Shown here piece by piece: positions 10,136 to 18,954 of a stretch of DNA of 64,000 nt. The DNA is from an uncultured Agathobacter sp. Lineage in GTDB: Bacteria; Bacillota; Clostridia; Lachnospirales; Lachnospiraceae. The position numbers were made by a program, and so were the translations under genes. The notes under the pieces were generated by a model. It was not told where the DNA came from, ran no database searches, and saw only the letters and a list, made by a program, of their open reading frames with translations. The stretch lies in NCBI GenBank assembly GCA_934307695.1, contig CAKRCS010000001.1, positions 62,001 to 126,000 on the forward strand. Direction: 5' to 3'. Every line of letters starts with the position of its first letter. Position 1 is the first letter of the stretch.

Positions 10136-10540
10136 ATGAATGTATTAAATTGCAAGGGGTGCGGCAGATTGTTCAATGCAGTAGCATCAGAGCGTCTGTG
10201 CCCGGAGTGCCGGAAGAAGCTTGACGAGAAGTTTCAGGAGGTAAGGGACTATCTGGAGGAACATCCGACAGCCGGAATGAGCGAGATCTCCAGCGCGTGC
10301 GATGTGAGTGTGACTCAGATCAAGCGCTGGATTCGGGAGGAACGCCTGACGTTTTCGGAGAATTCCGTTGAGGGAATCGAATGCGAGAACTGCGGCAAAC
10401 TGATCAAGACCGGTCGGTTCTGTGATGCATGCAAGGCTAAGATCTCCAACAACCTGATGAGCGCGATCAATAAGAAACCGCAAAGAAAGCCAGACGAGAA
10501 TCATAACCGTGATACCACAAACCGTATGCGCTATTTATAA
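10136..10540 (+). CDS. YvyF-like protein (flagellar operon protein family)
   Basis: A 134-residue protein with two small zinc-finger-like cysteine pairs flanking a helical domain: CKGCGRLF and CPEC near the start, and CENCGKLI and CDAC near residues 82-100. A helix-turn-helix-like segment lies between them (about 40-70). This is the layout of B. subtilis YvyF, which lies after comFC and before the flagellar genes. In this window no flgM or hook gene follows: the unit ends at a terminator, so a flagellar role is not shown by context. AGGAGG precedes ATG 10136. Confidence 0.72.
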   Translation: MNVLNCKGCGRLFNAVASERLCPECRKKLDEKFQEVRDYLEEHPTAGMSEISSACDVSVTQIKRWIREERLTFSENSVEGIECENCGKLIKTGRFCDACKAKISNNLMSAINKKPQRKPDENHNRDTTNRMRYL

Positions 10541-10552
10541 ATTTACGATATC

Positions 10553-10583
10553 ATCCCTCCGAATAGTATTCGGGGGGATTTTT
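10553..10583 (+). terminator. Intrinsic terminator after the comF / yvyF-like unit
   Basis: ATCCCTCCGAAT at 10553-10564 pairs with ATTCGGGGGGAT at 10568-10579 (12 bp, one G-T pair, three-base loop), followed by a T run to 10583. Confidence 0.9.
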
Positions 10584-10617
10584 ACGTTGCTGCTGGCAGG
10601 CAGATGCGCAAATCTTC

Positions 10618-10646
10618 TTTAAAAATGGAAAATACTATGATATAAT
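10618..10646 (+). promoter_or_regulatory. Candidate sigma-A promoter for the membrane-protein / cdaA operon
   Basis: A perfect TATAAT at 10641-10646 lies 17 bases after TTTAAA (10618-10623), a weak -35. It follows the comF-unit terminator and lies about 30 bases before ATG 10677, so it is well placed to drive the run through glmM. Confidence 0.45.
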
Positions 10647-10676
10647 AAGAATAATGTGTATCGACGAGGTGTGGAA

Positions 10677-11081
10677 ATGGTTAATGAAGACAGAATAAAA
10701 GAATTTTTCCAGATGGCTGTTTTTGATCAGCAGGAAGAACCACGCTACCGCCAGATGGGGGAATACTATAAGAGTGATTACATTGGCAAGGAACTTATTA
10801 AGAGCTTCTTTACCGGGACTTTTGCGTTTCTGCTGATCGTGCTGTTTCAGATTCTAGGCTCCATGGAGGAGTTTTTAGAAAAGCTAAATGACATAAGCTG
10901 GATGGGATATCTGATGCGGGGAGGCTTTGTATACGTTGGATTTATGGTGGCGTATCTGTTGATCACCTCGCTTGTGTACCGTGTACGCTATCGCTACGGA
11001 AGAAGAAAGCTGAGAAACTATTACGGACATCTGAAGAATGTCAACCGTGAATACGAGCGGGAAACGAAACTGAAATCATAG
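10677..11081 (+). CDS. Small two-helix membrane protein, unknown function
   Basis: I do not recognise this 134-residue protein. It has a charged N-terminal third, two membrane segments (about 46-65 and 84-108), and a strongly basic, tyrosine-rich C terminus likely in the cytoplasm. ATG 10677 follows GAGGTG with good spacing; a GTG at 10656 would add seven residues but lies almost on the expected transcript start. It is first in a tightly spaced run leading to a second unknown membrane protein and then cdaA, so a link to c-di-AMP signalling or wall synthesis is possible (inference from position only). Confidence 0.65.
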   Translation: MVNEDRIKEFFQMAVFDQQEEPRYRQMGEYYKSDYIGKELIKSFFTGTFAFLLIVLFQILGSMEEFLEKLNDISWMGYLMRGGFVYVGFMVAYLLITSLVYRVRYRYGRRKLRNYYGHLKNVNREYERETKLKS

Positions 11082-11090
11082 GGGGTCTGT

Positions 11091-12131
11091 ATGACACAAC
11101 TATTAGAGATGAAAGATAAACTGATACGCTTTTACGGCAGGTTTGAGACATATATTATCATTGCGGTCAAATTCTGCATTGCGTTTTACATGCTTTTGAC
11201 AATCAATGCCAATATCGGTTATATGACCAGGATCAGTTCCACTCCGGTTGCACTGATTCTGGCTCTGGTGTGCAGTGTGCTTCCAATCAATGCGACAATC
11301 CTGATCGGTGGGCTGTTCGTGGTACTGAACATGTATGCACTTGCGATGGAGGCAGCACTGGTTTCACTGCTTTTGCTTTTGCTCCTATATCTGCTTTACT
11401 TCCGGTTTTCGCCGAAGGATGGCATATCAGTGGTGCTTACGCCGGTACTGTTCCGCTATAATGTACAGTATGTGATGCCGATTGCATCCGGACTGCTGCG
11501 CTCGGCACAGTCGGTTCTGGCAGTCGTATGTGGAACAATCCTCTACTATTTTGTCGATGGTGTCCGGTTGAATGCTTCGATACTTACAAGCACGAACGGG
11601 GAGGAGAGCGATACACTCTCCAAGCTGAACATCATCATCGGGCAGCTAAAGGACAACAAAGAAATGATTCTTGTCATTTTAATCTTTGTTGTCACAAGCC
11701 TTGTTGTCTATTTCGTCCGTTCCATGCCGATTGAGCATTCCTGGACGATTGCGATCCTTGCAGGCGGCATCATCCAGATCATCGGATTATTGGTAGGCTT
11801 TACACTGATCGGTATTCCGGGAAGGGCGCTCGGCGTTATCGTCGGCGGTGTAGTGTCAGTTCTGCTTTGCTTTGTCATCCAGTTCTTTATGATGAATCTG
11901 GATTATGCGAGAACCGAGCGTGTACAATTTGAGGACGATGACTATTACTACTATGTGGTAGCAATCCCGAAGAAGATGATCGCCTCCAGAGAGAAAAAGG
12001 TTCAGCGTTTCGGCAATACCACGACCATGGGGAAGCGGGTAAAGACAGTCAATACGCTGGACAAAGAGACGGAGAAGAACCGCAAGGCGATCGCGGAAGA
12101 ACTTGACATTGATGAGGATCTTTTGAAATAA
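11091..12131 (+). CDS. Polytopic membrane protein, unknown function, upstream of cdaA
   Basis: Function not recognised. The 346 residues hold about eight or nine membrane helices between residues 20 and 275. These are broken by a hydrophilic loop near 165-195, rich in Ser, Asn and Glu. A cytoplasmic C-terminal tail (about 280-346) is acidic and Tyr-rich, then basic. AGGGGG precedes ATG 11091. It starts nine bases after the preceding small membrane protein and ends 50 bases before cdaA. CdaA is itself membrane bound, so this protein is a candidate partner, transporter or scaffold (inference). Confidence 0.68.
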   Translation: MTQLLEMKDKLIRFYGRFETYIIIAVKFCIAFYMLLTINANIGYMTRISSTPVALILALVCSVLPINATILIGGLFVVLNMYALAMEAALVSLLLLLLLYLLYFRFSPKDGISVVLTPVLFRYNVQYVMPIASGLLRSAQSVLAVVCGTILYYFVDGVRLNASILTSTNGEESDTLSKLNIIIGQLKDNKEMILVILIFVVTSLVVYFVRSMPIEHSWTIAILAGGIIQIIGLLVGFTLIGIPGRALGVIVGGVVSVLLCFVIQFFMMNLDYARTERVQFEDDDYYYYVVAIPKKMIASREKKVQRFGNTTTMGKRVKTVNTLDKETEKNRKAIAEELDIDEDLLK

Positions 12132-12181
12132 AATACCTAAGATAAAAAAAGCGGCATGGAACCCGCAGAAAGGAGTATGAC

Positions 12182-13087
12182 GTGGAAAAACTGTCAAATA
12201 TGTTCAATTTGTTTATGGATAGGATTGATTCCGGTTTTAATCTTTCAGATATAACACTTACAGCCGTTGATTACGTACAGATATTGATCATTGCTTTTCT
12301 GATATACCACGTTTTGCTCTGGATCAAGAATACGCGCGCATGGAATCTGTTAAAGGGTATCATTGTTATTCTGGTATTTGTACTGATCGCATCTCTTTTT
12401 GAGATGACTACGATTTTGTGGCTGGCAGAAAACTTATTCAGTGTCGGTGTGATCGCGATCGTTATCGTTTTTCAGCCTGAGCTTCGCAAGGCACTTGAGA
12501 ATCTTGGCGGAAAGAATTTCTTCGGAAGATTTTTTACGCTTGGCAGGACAGATACGGCGAAGTTTTCCGACAAGACGGTTGATGAGCTGGTAAAGGCTTG
12601 CTATGCGATGGGGCGCGTCAAGACGGGCGCACTGATTGTAATTGAGGATCAGATTCTGCTTACGGAGTTCATCCGTACAGGTATCGATGTGGATGGTATT
12701 CTGACGAGCCAGCTGCTCATCAATATTTTTGAAAAAAATACACCGCTTCACGACGGCGCAGTGATCGTCCGTGGAGACAGAGTGGTATCTGCAACCTGCT
12801 ATCTGCCGCTTTCCGACAGCCTTGCACTCAGCAAGGATTTAGGAACCCGGCACCGTGCAGCAGTCGGCATCAGTGAGGTCAGTGATTCCCTTACTATTGT
12901 CGTATCTGAGGAGACCGGTGGCGTCTCAATCGCGATGCGCGGAAAGATTTACAGGGATGTCGACGCGGATTTCCTGCGTGAGAAGCTGCAGTATGTGCAG
13001 AACCGCACGCATGAGGTGTCACGGCTTGAGCTTCTGAAAGGGAGGTTTTTAAATGCAAAAAAGAATTCTAAAAACCTTGACAAATAA
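12182..13087 (+). CDS. cdaA: Diadenylate cyclase CdaA (DacA)
   Basis: Makes the second messenger c-di-AMP from two ATP at the membrane. It controls potassium and osmolyte balance and wall homeostasis in Firmicutes. The 301 residues have three N-terminal membrane helices (about 30-105) and a DAC (DisA_N-like) domain with DGA at 191-193 and RHR at 223-225. The start is GTG 12182, eight bases after AAAGGAG. The 3' end overlaps the YbbR gene by 35 bases, suggesting translational coupling. The order cdaA-ybbR-glmM is the conserved Firmicutes module. Confidence 0.95.
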   Translation: MEKLSNMFNLFMDRIDSGFNLSDITLTAVDYVQILIIAFLIYHVLLWIKNTRAWNLLKGIIVILVFVLIASLFEMTTILWLAENLFSVGVIAIVIVFQPELRKALENLGGKNFFGRFFTLGRTDTAKFSDKTVDELVKACYAMGRVKTGALIVIEDQILLTEFIRTGIDVDGILTSQLLINIFEKNTPLHDGAVIVRGDRVVSATCYLPLSDSLALSKDLGTRHRAAVGISEVSDSLTIVVSEETGGVSIAMRGKIYRDVDADFLREKLQYVQNRTHEVSRLELLKGRFLNAKKNSKNLDK

Positions 13088-14507
13088 TTTCTGGTACAAA
13101 GTTCTTGCTCTGTTGTTTGCAGTTATTTTGTGGCTGGTTGTGTACAATGTAGACGATCCGGTCATCACGCGCACCTACATGGCAACGGTTGCGCTCCAGA
13201 ATGAAGATACGATCCAGGATAAATACTATGAGATCCTTGAGAACAGCCATAATGTTACGTTTACGGTATCCGGCAAGCGGAGCGTGCTCGACAAGGTTGA
13301 TGATACCGATTTTACGGCTACCGCGGATTTTAATGAGATGGTAGTGAGTGAGGGGGGCGCAAGAGGCAACATCAAGATCAATATTGCGGCGAAGAAATCT
13401 GCAAGCCTCTTAAAGATCAACGGCTCCGGAAAGACGCTGATTGTTTCCCTTGAGGATGCAAAGACCAAACCGTTTGTGGTCAATCCGACGACGGAGGGAA
13501 ATGTTGCGGAAGGCTATGCACTTGGAGATGTCTCCATCTCAAGCTCGAACGTGATAAAGGTTTCCGGACCGGCAAGTGTTGTCAGCCAGATTTCGAAGGC
13601 AGTTGCCGCGATTAATGTGGAAGGAATGTCGCAGACCGTTTCGGATAGCGTTGTTCCGGTCTTCTACGATGCGAGTGGCAATGAGGTCGATACGACAAAG
13701 CTTACGCTTTCAAGAACGACGGTGACGGTTTCCGCGGTGATCCTTGGAACGAAGAAGGTTTCGCTGGCACTTTCCACCAAGGGAACTCCGGCAGACGGCT
13801 ATGCGCTTGCAGGAATCGAGGCGAGTGCTGCGACTGTATGGATCAAAGGCTCTACATCTGTGCTCAATCCGATCAGTGCGGTGGAGATACCGGCGGGAGT
13901 GCTTGATATCACAAATGCATCCGAGAGCTTTGAAACAACAATCAACATTACAGATTATCTTCCGTCAGGGGTATCGCTTCTGAATACGGCAGATGCCACG
14001 ATCACCGTGACGGTTGATATAGAGGCATACGAGACAAGAACCTTTGAGATACCGGTAGACAATATCACCATCGAGGGACTTTCCGTTGAGAATGTACTGA
14101 CCTATCCATTAGATGCGGTTTATGTAAATATTACCGGCCTTGCGGGGGACTTAAATACACTTGATGCGCAGACGCTGCGCGGAACGATCGATGTTACCGA
14201 CATGGCGATGGGAAGCCATGTGGTAAATGTGGATGTGGATGTGGATTTGACCAAGTTTGTTGTGGCATCCTCCCGCACACAGGTATATATTGAAGAGAAG
14301 CCGGTGACTGCTGATAACGCGAATGGTGCAAATCCGGATACAGCAGATGATCCGAATGCGGCAGACGATGCGGAAGCCGGAACGGATGATACAACAACAG
14401 ATACCAATGATAGCACTTCGGACACGGAGCCTTCGGACGGAGGAGCGGATGATACAACTGCCGACAGCGCAGAGAGTACATCCTACACCGGACGTAGAGG
14501 CTGGTAA
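13053..14507 (+). CDS. cdaR: YbbR-domain regulator of CdaA (CdaR)
   Basis: CdaR binds CdaA and tunes c-di-AMP output. The 484-residue protein has one membrane anchor (about 14-31). An extracytoplasmic region follows with roughly four YbbR repeats of 75-90 residues each up to about 425. The last 60 residues are low complexity, rich in Asp, Thr, Ala and Ser, and acidic. That tail is unusual and may be a spacer reaching into the wall. GGAGG inside the cdaA end serves as ribosome site for ATG 13053. Confidence 0.9.
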   Translation: MQKRILKTLTNNFWYKVLALLFAVILWLVVYNVDDPVITRTYMATVALQNEDTIQDKYYEILENSHNVTFTVSGKRSVLDKVDDTDFTATADFNEMVVSEGGARGNIKINIAAKKSASLLKINGSGKTLIVSLEDAKTKPFVVNPTTEGNVAEGYALGDVSISSSNVIKVSGPASVVSQISKAVAAINVEGMSQTVSDSVVPVFYDASGNEVDTTKLTLSRTTVTVSAVILGTKKVSLALSTKGTPADGYALAGIEASAATVWIKGSTSVLNPISAVEIPAGVLDITNASESFETTINITDYLPSGVSLLNTADATITVTVDIEAYETRTFEIPVDNITIEGLSVENVLTYPLDAVYVNITGLAGDLNTLDAQTLRGTIDVTDMAMGSHVVNVDVDVDLTKFVVASSRTQVYIEEKPVTADNANGANPDTADDPNAADDAEAGTDDTTTDTNDSTSDTEPSDGGADDTTADSAESTSYTGRRGW

Positions 14508-14532
14508 AAAGTGATTAAAGGAGAATAAATAA

Positions 14533-15882
14533 ATGGCTAGAATGTTTGGAACAGATGGTGTGCGTGGTGTTGCCGGCACAGAACTTACAATCGATCTTGC
14601 AATGAAGCTGGGGCAGGCGGGCGCTTATGTTCTTACAAAGACAAAATCCCATCAGCCGACGATCATCGTGGGCTGCGATACCAGAATCTCAGGAGGAATG
14701 CTTGCAAATGCGCTCATGGCAGGAATCTGTTCAGTTGGTGCGAATGCAATCTATGTGGGCGTCGTACCGACACCGGCGATCGCCTATCTGACCCGCAAGC
14801 ATAAGGTTGATGCGGGAGTTGTGATCTCGGCATCCCATAACCCGATGGAGTTTAACGGCATCAAGTTCTTTAACGGAGAGGGATATAAGCTTTCCGATGA
14901 ATTGGAGGATGAAATCGAATCACTCATCAGGAATAACATGGAGGATATCGATTTCCCAATCGGACCGGGAATTGGAAAAGTGGAATATAGATTTGACATC
15001 CGCGACGAATATGTGGAATTTCAGAAGAAAACAGTTCCGGTTGATCTGTCATCCTTAAAGATCGTGATCGATTGCGCGGAGGGCGCAAGCTACTATACCT
15101 CGGTCAAGACCTTGAAGGATCTCGGAGCGAACCTGATCGCAATCCATACGAAGCCGGATGGAACAAACATCAATGCCAACTGCGGCTCTACACACATGGA
15201 TGAACTTCGTGCGAGAGTTGTATTGGAAAAGGCAGATGTGGGAATCGCATTCGATGGTGATGCAGACCGTATGCTTGCAGTAGATGAAAACGGCAAGGTA
15301 GTCGACGGTGATGAGATCATGGCGATCTGCGGCAATTACATGAAGCAGAAGGGCACGCTGGCAAAGAATACGGTTGTTGTGACGGTGATGTCGAATCTGG
15401 GCTTCTCCCTGATGGGAAAAGAGCAGGGGATCCACATTGAGAAGACGAAGGTTGGTGATAGGTACGTTCTTGAGAATATGCGCGAGAACGGATATAATCT
15501 CGGCGGCGAGCAGTCCGGTCATGTAATCTTCTTAGATGACAATACGACCGGTGATGGTTTGCTATCCGCACTGCACCTGCTACAGGTCATGGTCGAGACA
15601 GGAAAGCCGTTATCGGAGCTTGCCAAGATCATGCAGGTACTTCCACAGGCACTTGTTAATGCGAAAGTACCGAATCATAAAAAGGAAAGCTATATGGAGT
15701 ATACGGAGATTGCAGAAGCAATCGAAGCACTCGAAAGCAAATTCGCCGGGGAGGGACGTGTACTGATCCGTCCATCCGGCACAGAACCACTTGTCCGCGT
15801 TATGATCGAGGGAAAAAATCAGGGCGCGATCGAGGAAGAAGCAACAAAACTTGCAGAATTGATCGAAAAGGTCATGTTATAA
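14533..15882 (+). CDS. glmM: Phosphoglucosamine mutase
   Basis: Converts glucosamine-6-phosphate to glucosamine-1-phosphate on the route to UDP-GlcNAc, feeding peptidoglycan and the glycans made from the locus downstream. The 449 residues match the family. The active-site serine is Ser101 in SASHNP, and the metal loop DGDADR is at 241-246. The phosphate-binding loop RPSGTEP is near residue 415. GlmM binds and inhibits CdaA in several Firmicutes, so this operon links wall precursor supply and c-di-AMP. AAAGGAG precedes ATG 14533. Confidence 0.96.
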   Translation: MARMFGTDGVRGVAGTELTIDLAMKLGQAGAYVLTKTKSHQPTIIVGCDTRISGGMLANALMAGICSVGANAIYVGVVPTPAIAYLTRKHKVDAGVVISASHNPMEFNGIKFFNGEGYKLSDELEDEIESLIRNNMEDIDFPIGPGIGKVEYRFDIRDEYVEFQKKTVPVDLSSLKIVIDCAEGASYYTSVKTLKDLGANLIAIHTKPDGTNINANCGSTHMDELRARVVLEKADVGIAFDGDADRMLAVDENGKVVDGDEIMAICGNYMKQKGTLAKNTVVVTVMSNLGFSLMGKEQGIHIEKTKVGDRYVLENMRENGYNLGGEQSGHVIFLDDNTTGDGLLSALHLLQVMVETGKPLSELAKIMQVLPQALVNAKVPNHKKESYMEYTEIAEAIEALESKFAGEGRVLIRPSGTEPLVRVMIEGKNQGAIEEEATKLAELIEKVML

Positions 15883-15891
15883 GGGGGGGGG
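15883..15891 (+). promoter_or_regulatory. Nine-G tract acting as ribosome binding site of the HPr-like gene
   Basis: Nine consecutive G directly follow the glmM stop and end seven bases before TTG 15899. The run is the only Shine-Dalgarno candidate for that gene. A mononucleotide run of this length can vary by slippage, which would change the spacing or strength of the site. Confidence 0.6.
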
Positions 15892-15898
15892 ATTTACA

Positions 15899-16162
15899 TT
15901 GGTATCACAGAAAATCACAATTAAGAATCCGACAGGACTTCATTTACGCCCGGCAGGAAATTTATGCAGAGAGGCAATGAAGTACAAGTGCCGTATCACA
16001 TTTGACTATGACGGAAACACCGCAAATGCGAAGAGCGTCCTCAGTGTGCTTGGAGCATGCATTAAGTGCGGTACCGAGATCACACTTGTCTGTGACGGCG
16101 AGGATGAAAGCCAGGCTCTTACCAATCTGATCGAATACATCAGAAGCGGCTTGGGCGAATAG
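15899..16162 (+). CDS. HPr-like phosphocarrier protein
   Basis: An 87-residue protein matching the HPr/Crh family over its whole length. His15 sits in GLHLRPA, the site phosphorylated by Enzyme I in the sugar phosphotransferase system. Ser46 sits in AKSVLS, the site phosphorylated by HPr kinase to signal carbon status through CcpA. Having both residues argues for true HPr rather than Crh, which lacks His15. The canonical GLHARPA is altered to GLHLRPA, and four cysteines (23, 31, 53 and 57) are unusual. The start is TTG after a run of nine G. No ptsI follows; leuA is next. Confidence 0.85.
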   Translation: MVSQKITIKNPTGLHLRPAGNLCREAMKYKCRITFDYDGNTANAKSVLSVLGACIKCGTEITLVCDGEDESQALTNLIEYIRSGLGE

Positions 16163-16188
16163 ACGTTAACGTTAAGGAGAGTAAGGGA

Positions 16189-17862
16189 ATGTTAAACTAT
16201 CAGAGATATAAGCGCAATCCGGTGCTGCATTATCCGGAGCGTGAGTGGCCGAATAAGGAAATTGAAAAAGCTCCGATCTGGTGCTCCGTTGATCTAAGAG
16301 ACGGCAATCAGGCGTTGATCGAGCCGATGAACGTTGATGAGAAGATGGAGATGTTCGAGCTTTTGCTAAAGCTGGGATTTAAGGAGATTGAGATCGGATT
16401 TCCGGCGGCGTCTCAGATTGAATTTGACTTCCTGCGCAAGCTGGTGGAAGAACATAAGATTCCGGATGATGTCAAAGTCCAGGTGCTTACCCAGTGCCGC
16501 GAGGAGCTGATTGACCGCACCTTTGAGGCAATCCAGGGAATCAAGAATGTTATATTCCATATTTACAATTCAACTTCAACCTTACAGAGAGAGGTTGTTT
16601 TCCACAAGGAGCGCCCGGAGATCATCCAGATTGCCGTAGAGGGAACGAAGATGGTGCGTGAGCGCATGGCTTCGTTTGACGGCAATATCCAGCTGGAGTA
16701 CTCACCGGAGAGCTTTACCGGAACAGAAATGGACTTTGCTCTTGAGATCTGCACGGCAGTTCAGGAGGCGTGGGATCATGCCAATGACAATCCGATCATT
16801 TTCAATCTGCCTGCAACGGTGGAGATGAATACACCAAACGTATACGCAGACCAGATTGAATGGATGAGCAGACACTTTAAGGAGCGTGAGAATGTTATCG
16901 TAAGCGTACATCCGCACAATGACCGCGGAACCGGCGTGGCGATCACCGAGCTGGCACTTTTAGCTGGCGCAGACCGCGTGGAGGGTACCTTGCTTGGAAA
17001 TGGCGAGCGCACCGGTAACGTTGATGTGCTTACCGTTGCATACAATATGTTCTCGCAGGGAATCAACCCGAACCTGAATATTGAGAATATCAACGAAATC
17101 ATTGATGTCTATGAGCGCTGCTGCAAAATGCATGTGGATATGCGGCATCCGTATGCCGGCAAGCTGGTATTTACCGCATTTTCCGGGTCCCATCAGGATG
17201 CGATCAACAAGGGTGAGCAGGCACTTAAGGAGAGCGGATCCCCGTATTGGCAGGTGCCGTATCTGCCGATCGATCCATCGGATATCGGGCGTGAGTACGA
17301 GCCGGTCGTCCGCATCAACAGCCAGTCCGGCAAGGGCGGCGTTGCGTTTGTCATGAATACCGTTTATGGCTACAAGCTTCCAAAGGCGATGCAGCGTGAG
17401 TTCGCGGATGTCATCCAGAAGATTTCAGAGACAGAGGGCGGCGAGGTAGCACCGAGCCGTATCATGGAGGCGTTCCAGCAGCAGTATCTCAAGGTCAAGA
17501 GTCCGTTTGAGCTGAAATATGTCAATTTCAGGGATGAAGCAGATGATGATGAGACGTTTGTATCTTTGGATTTTACATACAGAGGAGAAGAAATCCATTC
17601 CGAGGCACAGGGCAACGGACCGATCGATGCGGTTAAGCTTGCGATCCGCCAGTGCGTCAACAATGTGGATATCACGGTGCTCGATTATGATGAGCACGCG
17701 CTATCCGAGGGAAGCGGCGCGAAGGCTGCCGCATACATCCAGATGCGGGATAACCGTAACGGCAACACCACATTTGGTGTCGGTGTAAGCTCTAATATCA
17801 CTCGTGCATCCATCCGGGGAATGTTCTCGGCACTCAACCGGCTGTCACAGATGAACCGGTAG
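16189..17862 (+). CDS. leuA: 2-isopropylmalate synthase (long form)
   Basis: Condenses 2-ketoisovalerate with acetyl-CoA in the first committed step of leucine synthesis. The 557 residues fit the long LeuA class (about 550-560). Near residue 36 the DLRDGNQAL motif carries the metal-binding Asp and catalytic Arg. HPHNDRGTGVA near residue 242 holds the metal-binding histidines. The C-terminal 120 residues form the regulatory domain that binds leucine. GGAGAGTAAGGG precedes ATG 16189. No T-box or leader peptide fits in the 26-base gap, so control must come from further upstream or from feedback. leuB, leuC and leuD are not adjacent. Confidence 0.93.
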   Translation: MLNYQRYKRNPVLHYPEREWPNKEIEKAPIWCSVDLRDGNQALIEPMNVDEKMEMFELLLKLGFKEIEIGFPAASQIEFDFLRKLVEEHKIPDDVKVQVLTQCREELIDRTFEAIQGIKNVIFHIYNSTSTLQREVVFHKERPEIIQIAVEGTKMVRERMASFDGNIQLEYSPESFTGTEMDFALEICTAVQEAWDHANDNPIIFNLPATVEMNTPNVYADQIEWMSRHFKERENVIVSVHPHNDRGTGVAITELALLAGADRVEGTLLGNGERTGNVDVLTVAYNMFSQGINPNLNIENINEIIDVYERCCKMHVDMRHPYAGKLVFTAFSGSHQDAINKGEQALKESGSPYWQVPYLPIDPSDIGREYEPVVRINSQSGKGGVAFVMNTVYGYKLPKAMQREFADVIQKISETEGGEVAPSRIMEAFQQQYLKVKSPFELKYVNFRDEADDDETFVSLDFTYRGEEIHSEAQGNGPIDAVKLAIRQCVNNVDITVLDYDEHALSEGSGAKAAAYIQMRDNRNGNTTFGVGVSSNITRASIRGMFSALNRLSQMNR

Positions 17863-17869
17863 GCAAAAG

Positions 17870-18925
17870 ATGATGCGAATGAGAAGAAGATTTTGTCTGA
17901 CAGCAGCGCTGTTCCTTATGGCAGCCTGTGCCGTTTTTCCACAAAAAGCATCTGCCGAGGTAATATCAGATGGAGACGGAGTTGTTATCTATCTGGATGC
18001 AGGACATGATACAACCCACAGCGGCTGCTATACAAGGGGCTTACATGAGGAGACCTTAAACCTCAAGATTGCGGAGTATTGTAAGGAAAAGCTTGAGGAA
18101 TACGAGGGTGTTACCGTCTATATGTCGCGCGAGGCGGGAGAGTGTCCGAATCCGGGGACAAGCTCGAACGATGATAATATCACGCGTGTGGAGGAGGCAG
18201 TCAGTAAGAACGCTGATCTGTACGTTGCTTTGCACAATAACTCAAGCGCTTCGTCCTCTGCAAGAGGAGCGACGGTGTACTACCCGAACAACAATTACAA
18301 TAAGACGGTCAGCGAGACGGGAAAGGCTGCTGCCACAGATATTTTGAAGAACCTTTCCAAAATAGGCCTGAAGGATCGGGGGCTTAACATCCGCAATTCG
18401 GAGGATGGAACAAAATATCCCGATAATAGTATGGCGGACTATTACATGATCATCAAGACGGCAAAGCTTATGAACATGCCTGCGATCATTGTAGAACATG
18501 CCTTTATGACGAATAAGGGGGACGTAAATTCCTTTTTGGGATCAGACGAGGCGCTAAGAAAGCTTGGGGCGGCAGATGCCAGGGGCATTGCCGATTACTA
18601 CGGCTTAAAAAAGAAAAAGACCACGCGCGTAAACTTAAAAAAAGTTGCGCAGGTAAAAGAAGATAAGGTAAAAATTACATGGAGCGCGTTTGACGGGGCA
18701 GACTATTATATCGTCTGCCGCAGAAGGCTACTTGAACCGGCAGGCGAAGATGGGGCTGCGGTGTATTCAAAGTGGGAGAGGATCGGTAAGACCAGGAAGG
18801 AATATTACTGTGACAAGGACTTTGAAGCAGACACCACATATTATTATACCGTAAAGGCACACATAGCAGAGACGGACAGCTTTAGCAAAAAGCATACGGT
18901 GGGGTTTGGCGTAACCACGAAATAA
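17870..18925 (+). CDS. Secreted N-acetylmuramoyl-L-alanine amidase with C-terminal fibronectin-like domain
   Basis: Zinc enzyme of the Amidase_3 family that cuts the bond between muramic acid and the stem peptide in peptidoglycan. A signal peptide covers about residues 1-29. The catalytic domain (about 38-245) shows the zinc-site histidine in DAGHD (His46), glutamate in LHEET, a second histidine in VALHNNS and a catalytic glutamate in IVEHAF. Residues 255-351 look like a fibronectin type III domain, a common wall- or glycan-binding add-on. A cysteine in LMAAC at residue 20 could be a weak lipobox. It starts seven bases after leuA and is the last gene before the polysaccharide locus, so it may help wall turnover during glycan attachment (inference). 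Confidence 0.88.
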   Translation: MMRMRRRFCLTAALFLMAACAVFPQKASAEVISDGDGVVIYLDAGHDTTHSGCYTRGLHEETLNLKIAEYCKEKLEEYEGVTVYMSREAGECPNPGTSSNDDNITRVEEAVSKNADLYVALHNNSSASSSARGATVYYPNNNYNKTVSETGKAAATDILKNLSKIGLKDRGLNIRNSEDGTKYPDNSMADYYMIIKTAKLMNMPAIIVEHAFMTNKGDVNSFLGSDEALRKLGAADARGIADYYGLKKKKTTRVNLKKVAQVKEDKVKITWSAFDGADYYIVCRRRLLEPAGEDGAAVYSKWERIGKTRKEYYCDKDFEADTTYYYTVKAHIAETDSFSKKHTVGFGVTTK

Positions 18926-18954
18926 AACAGTACCGATAGCAATGGGAAGAGAGT

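Noticed and set aside
16163..16178. Palindrome ACGTTAACGT just before leuA as an operator
   Set aside because: It is only ten bases, lies inside what is probably a transcribed intergenic gap, and has no promoter next to it. Chance is as likely.
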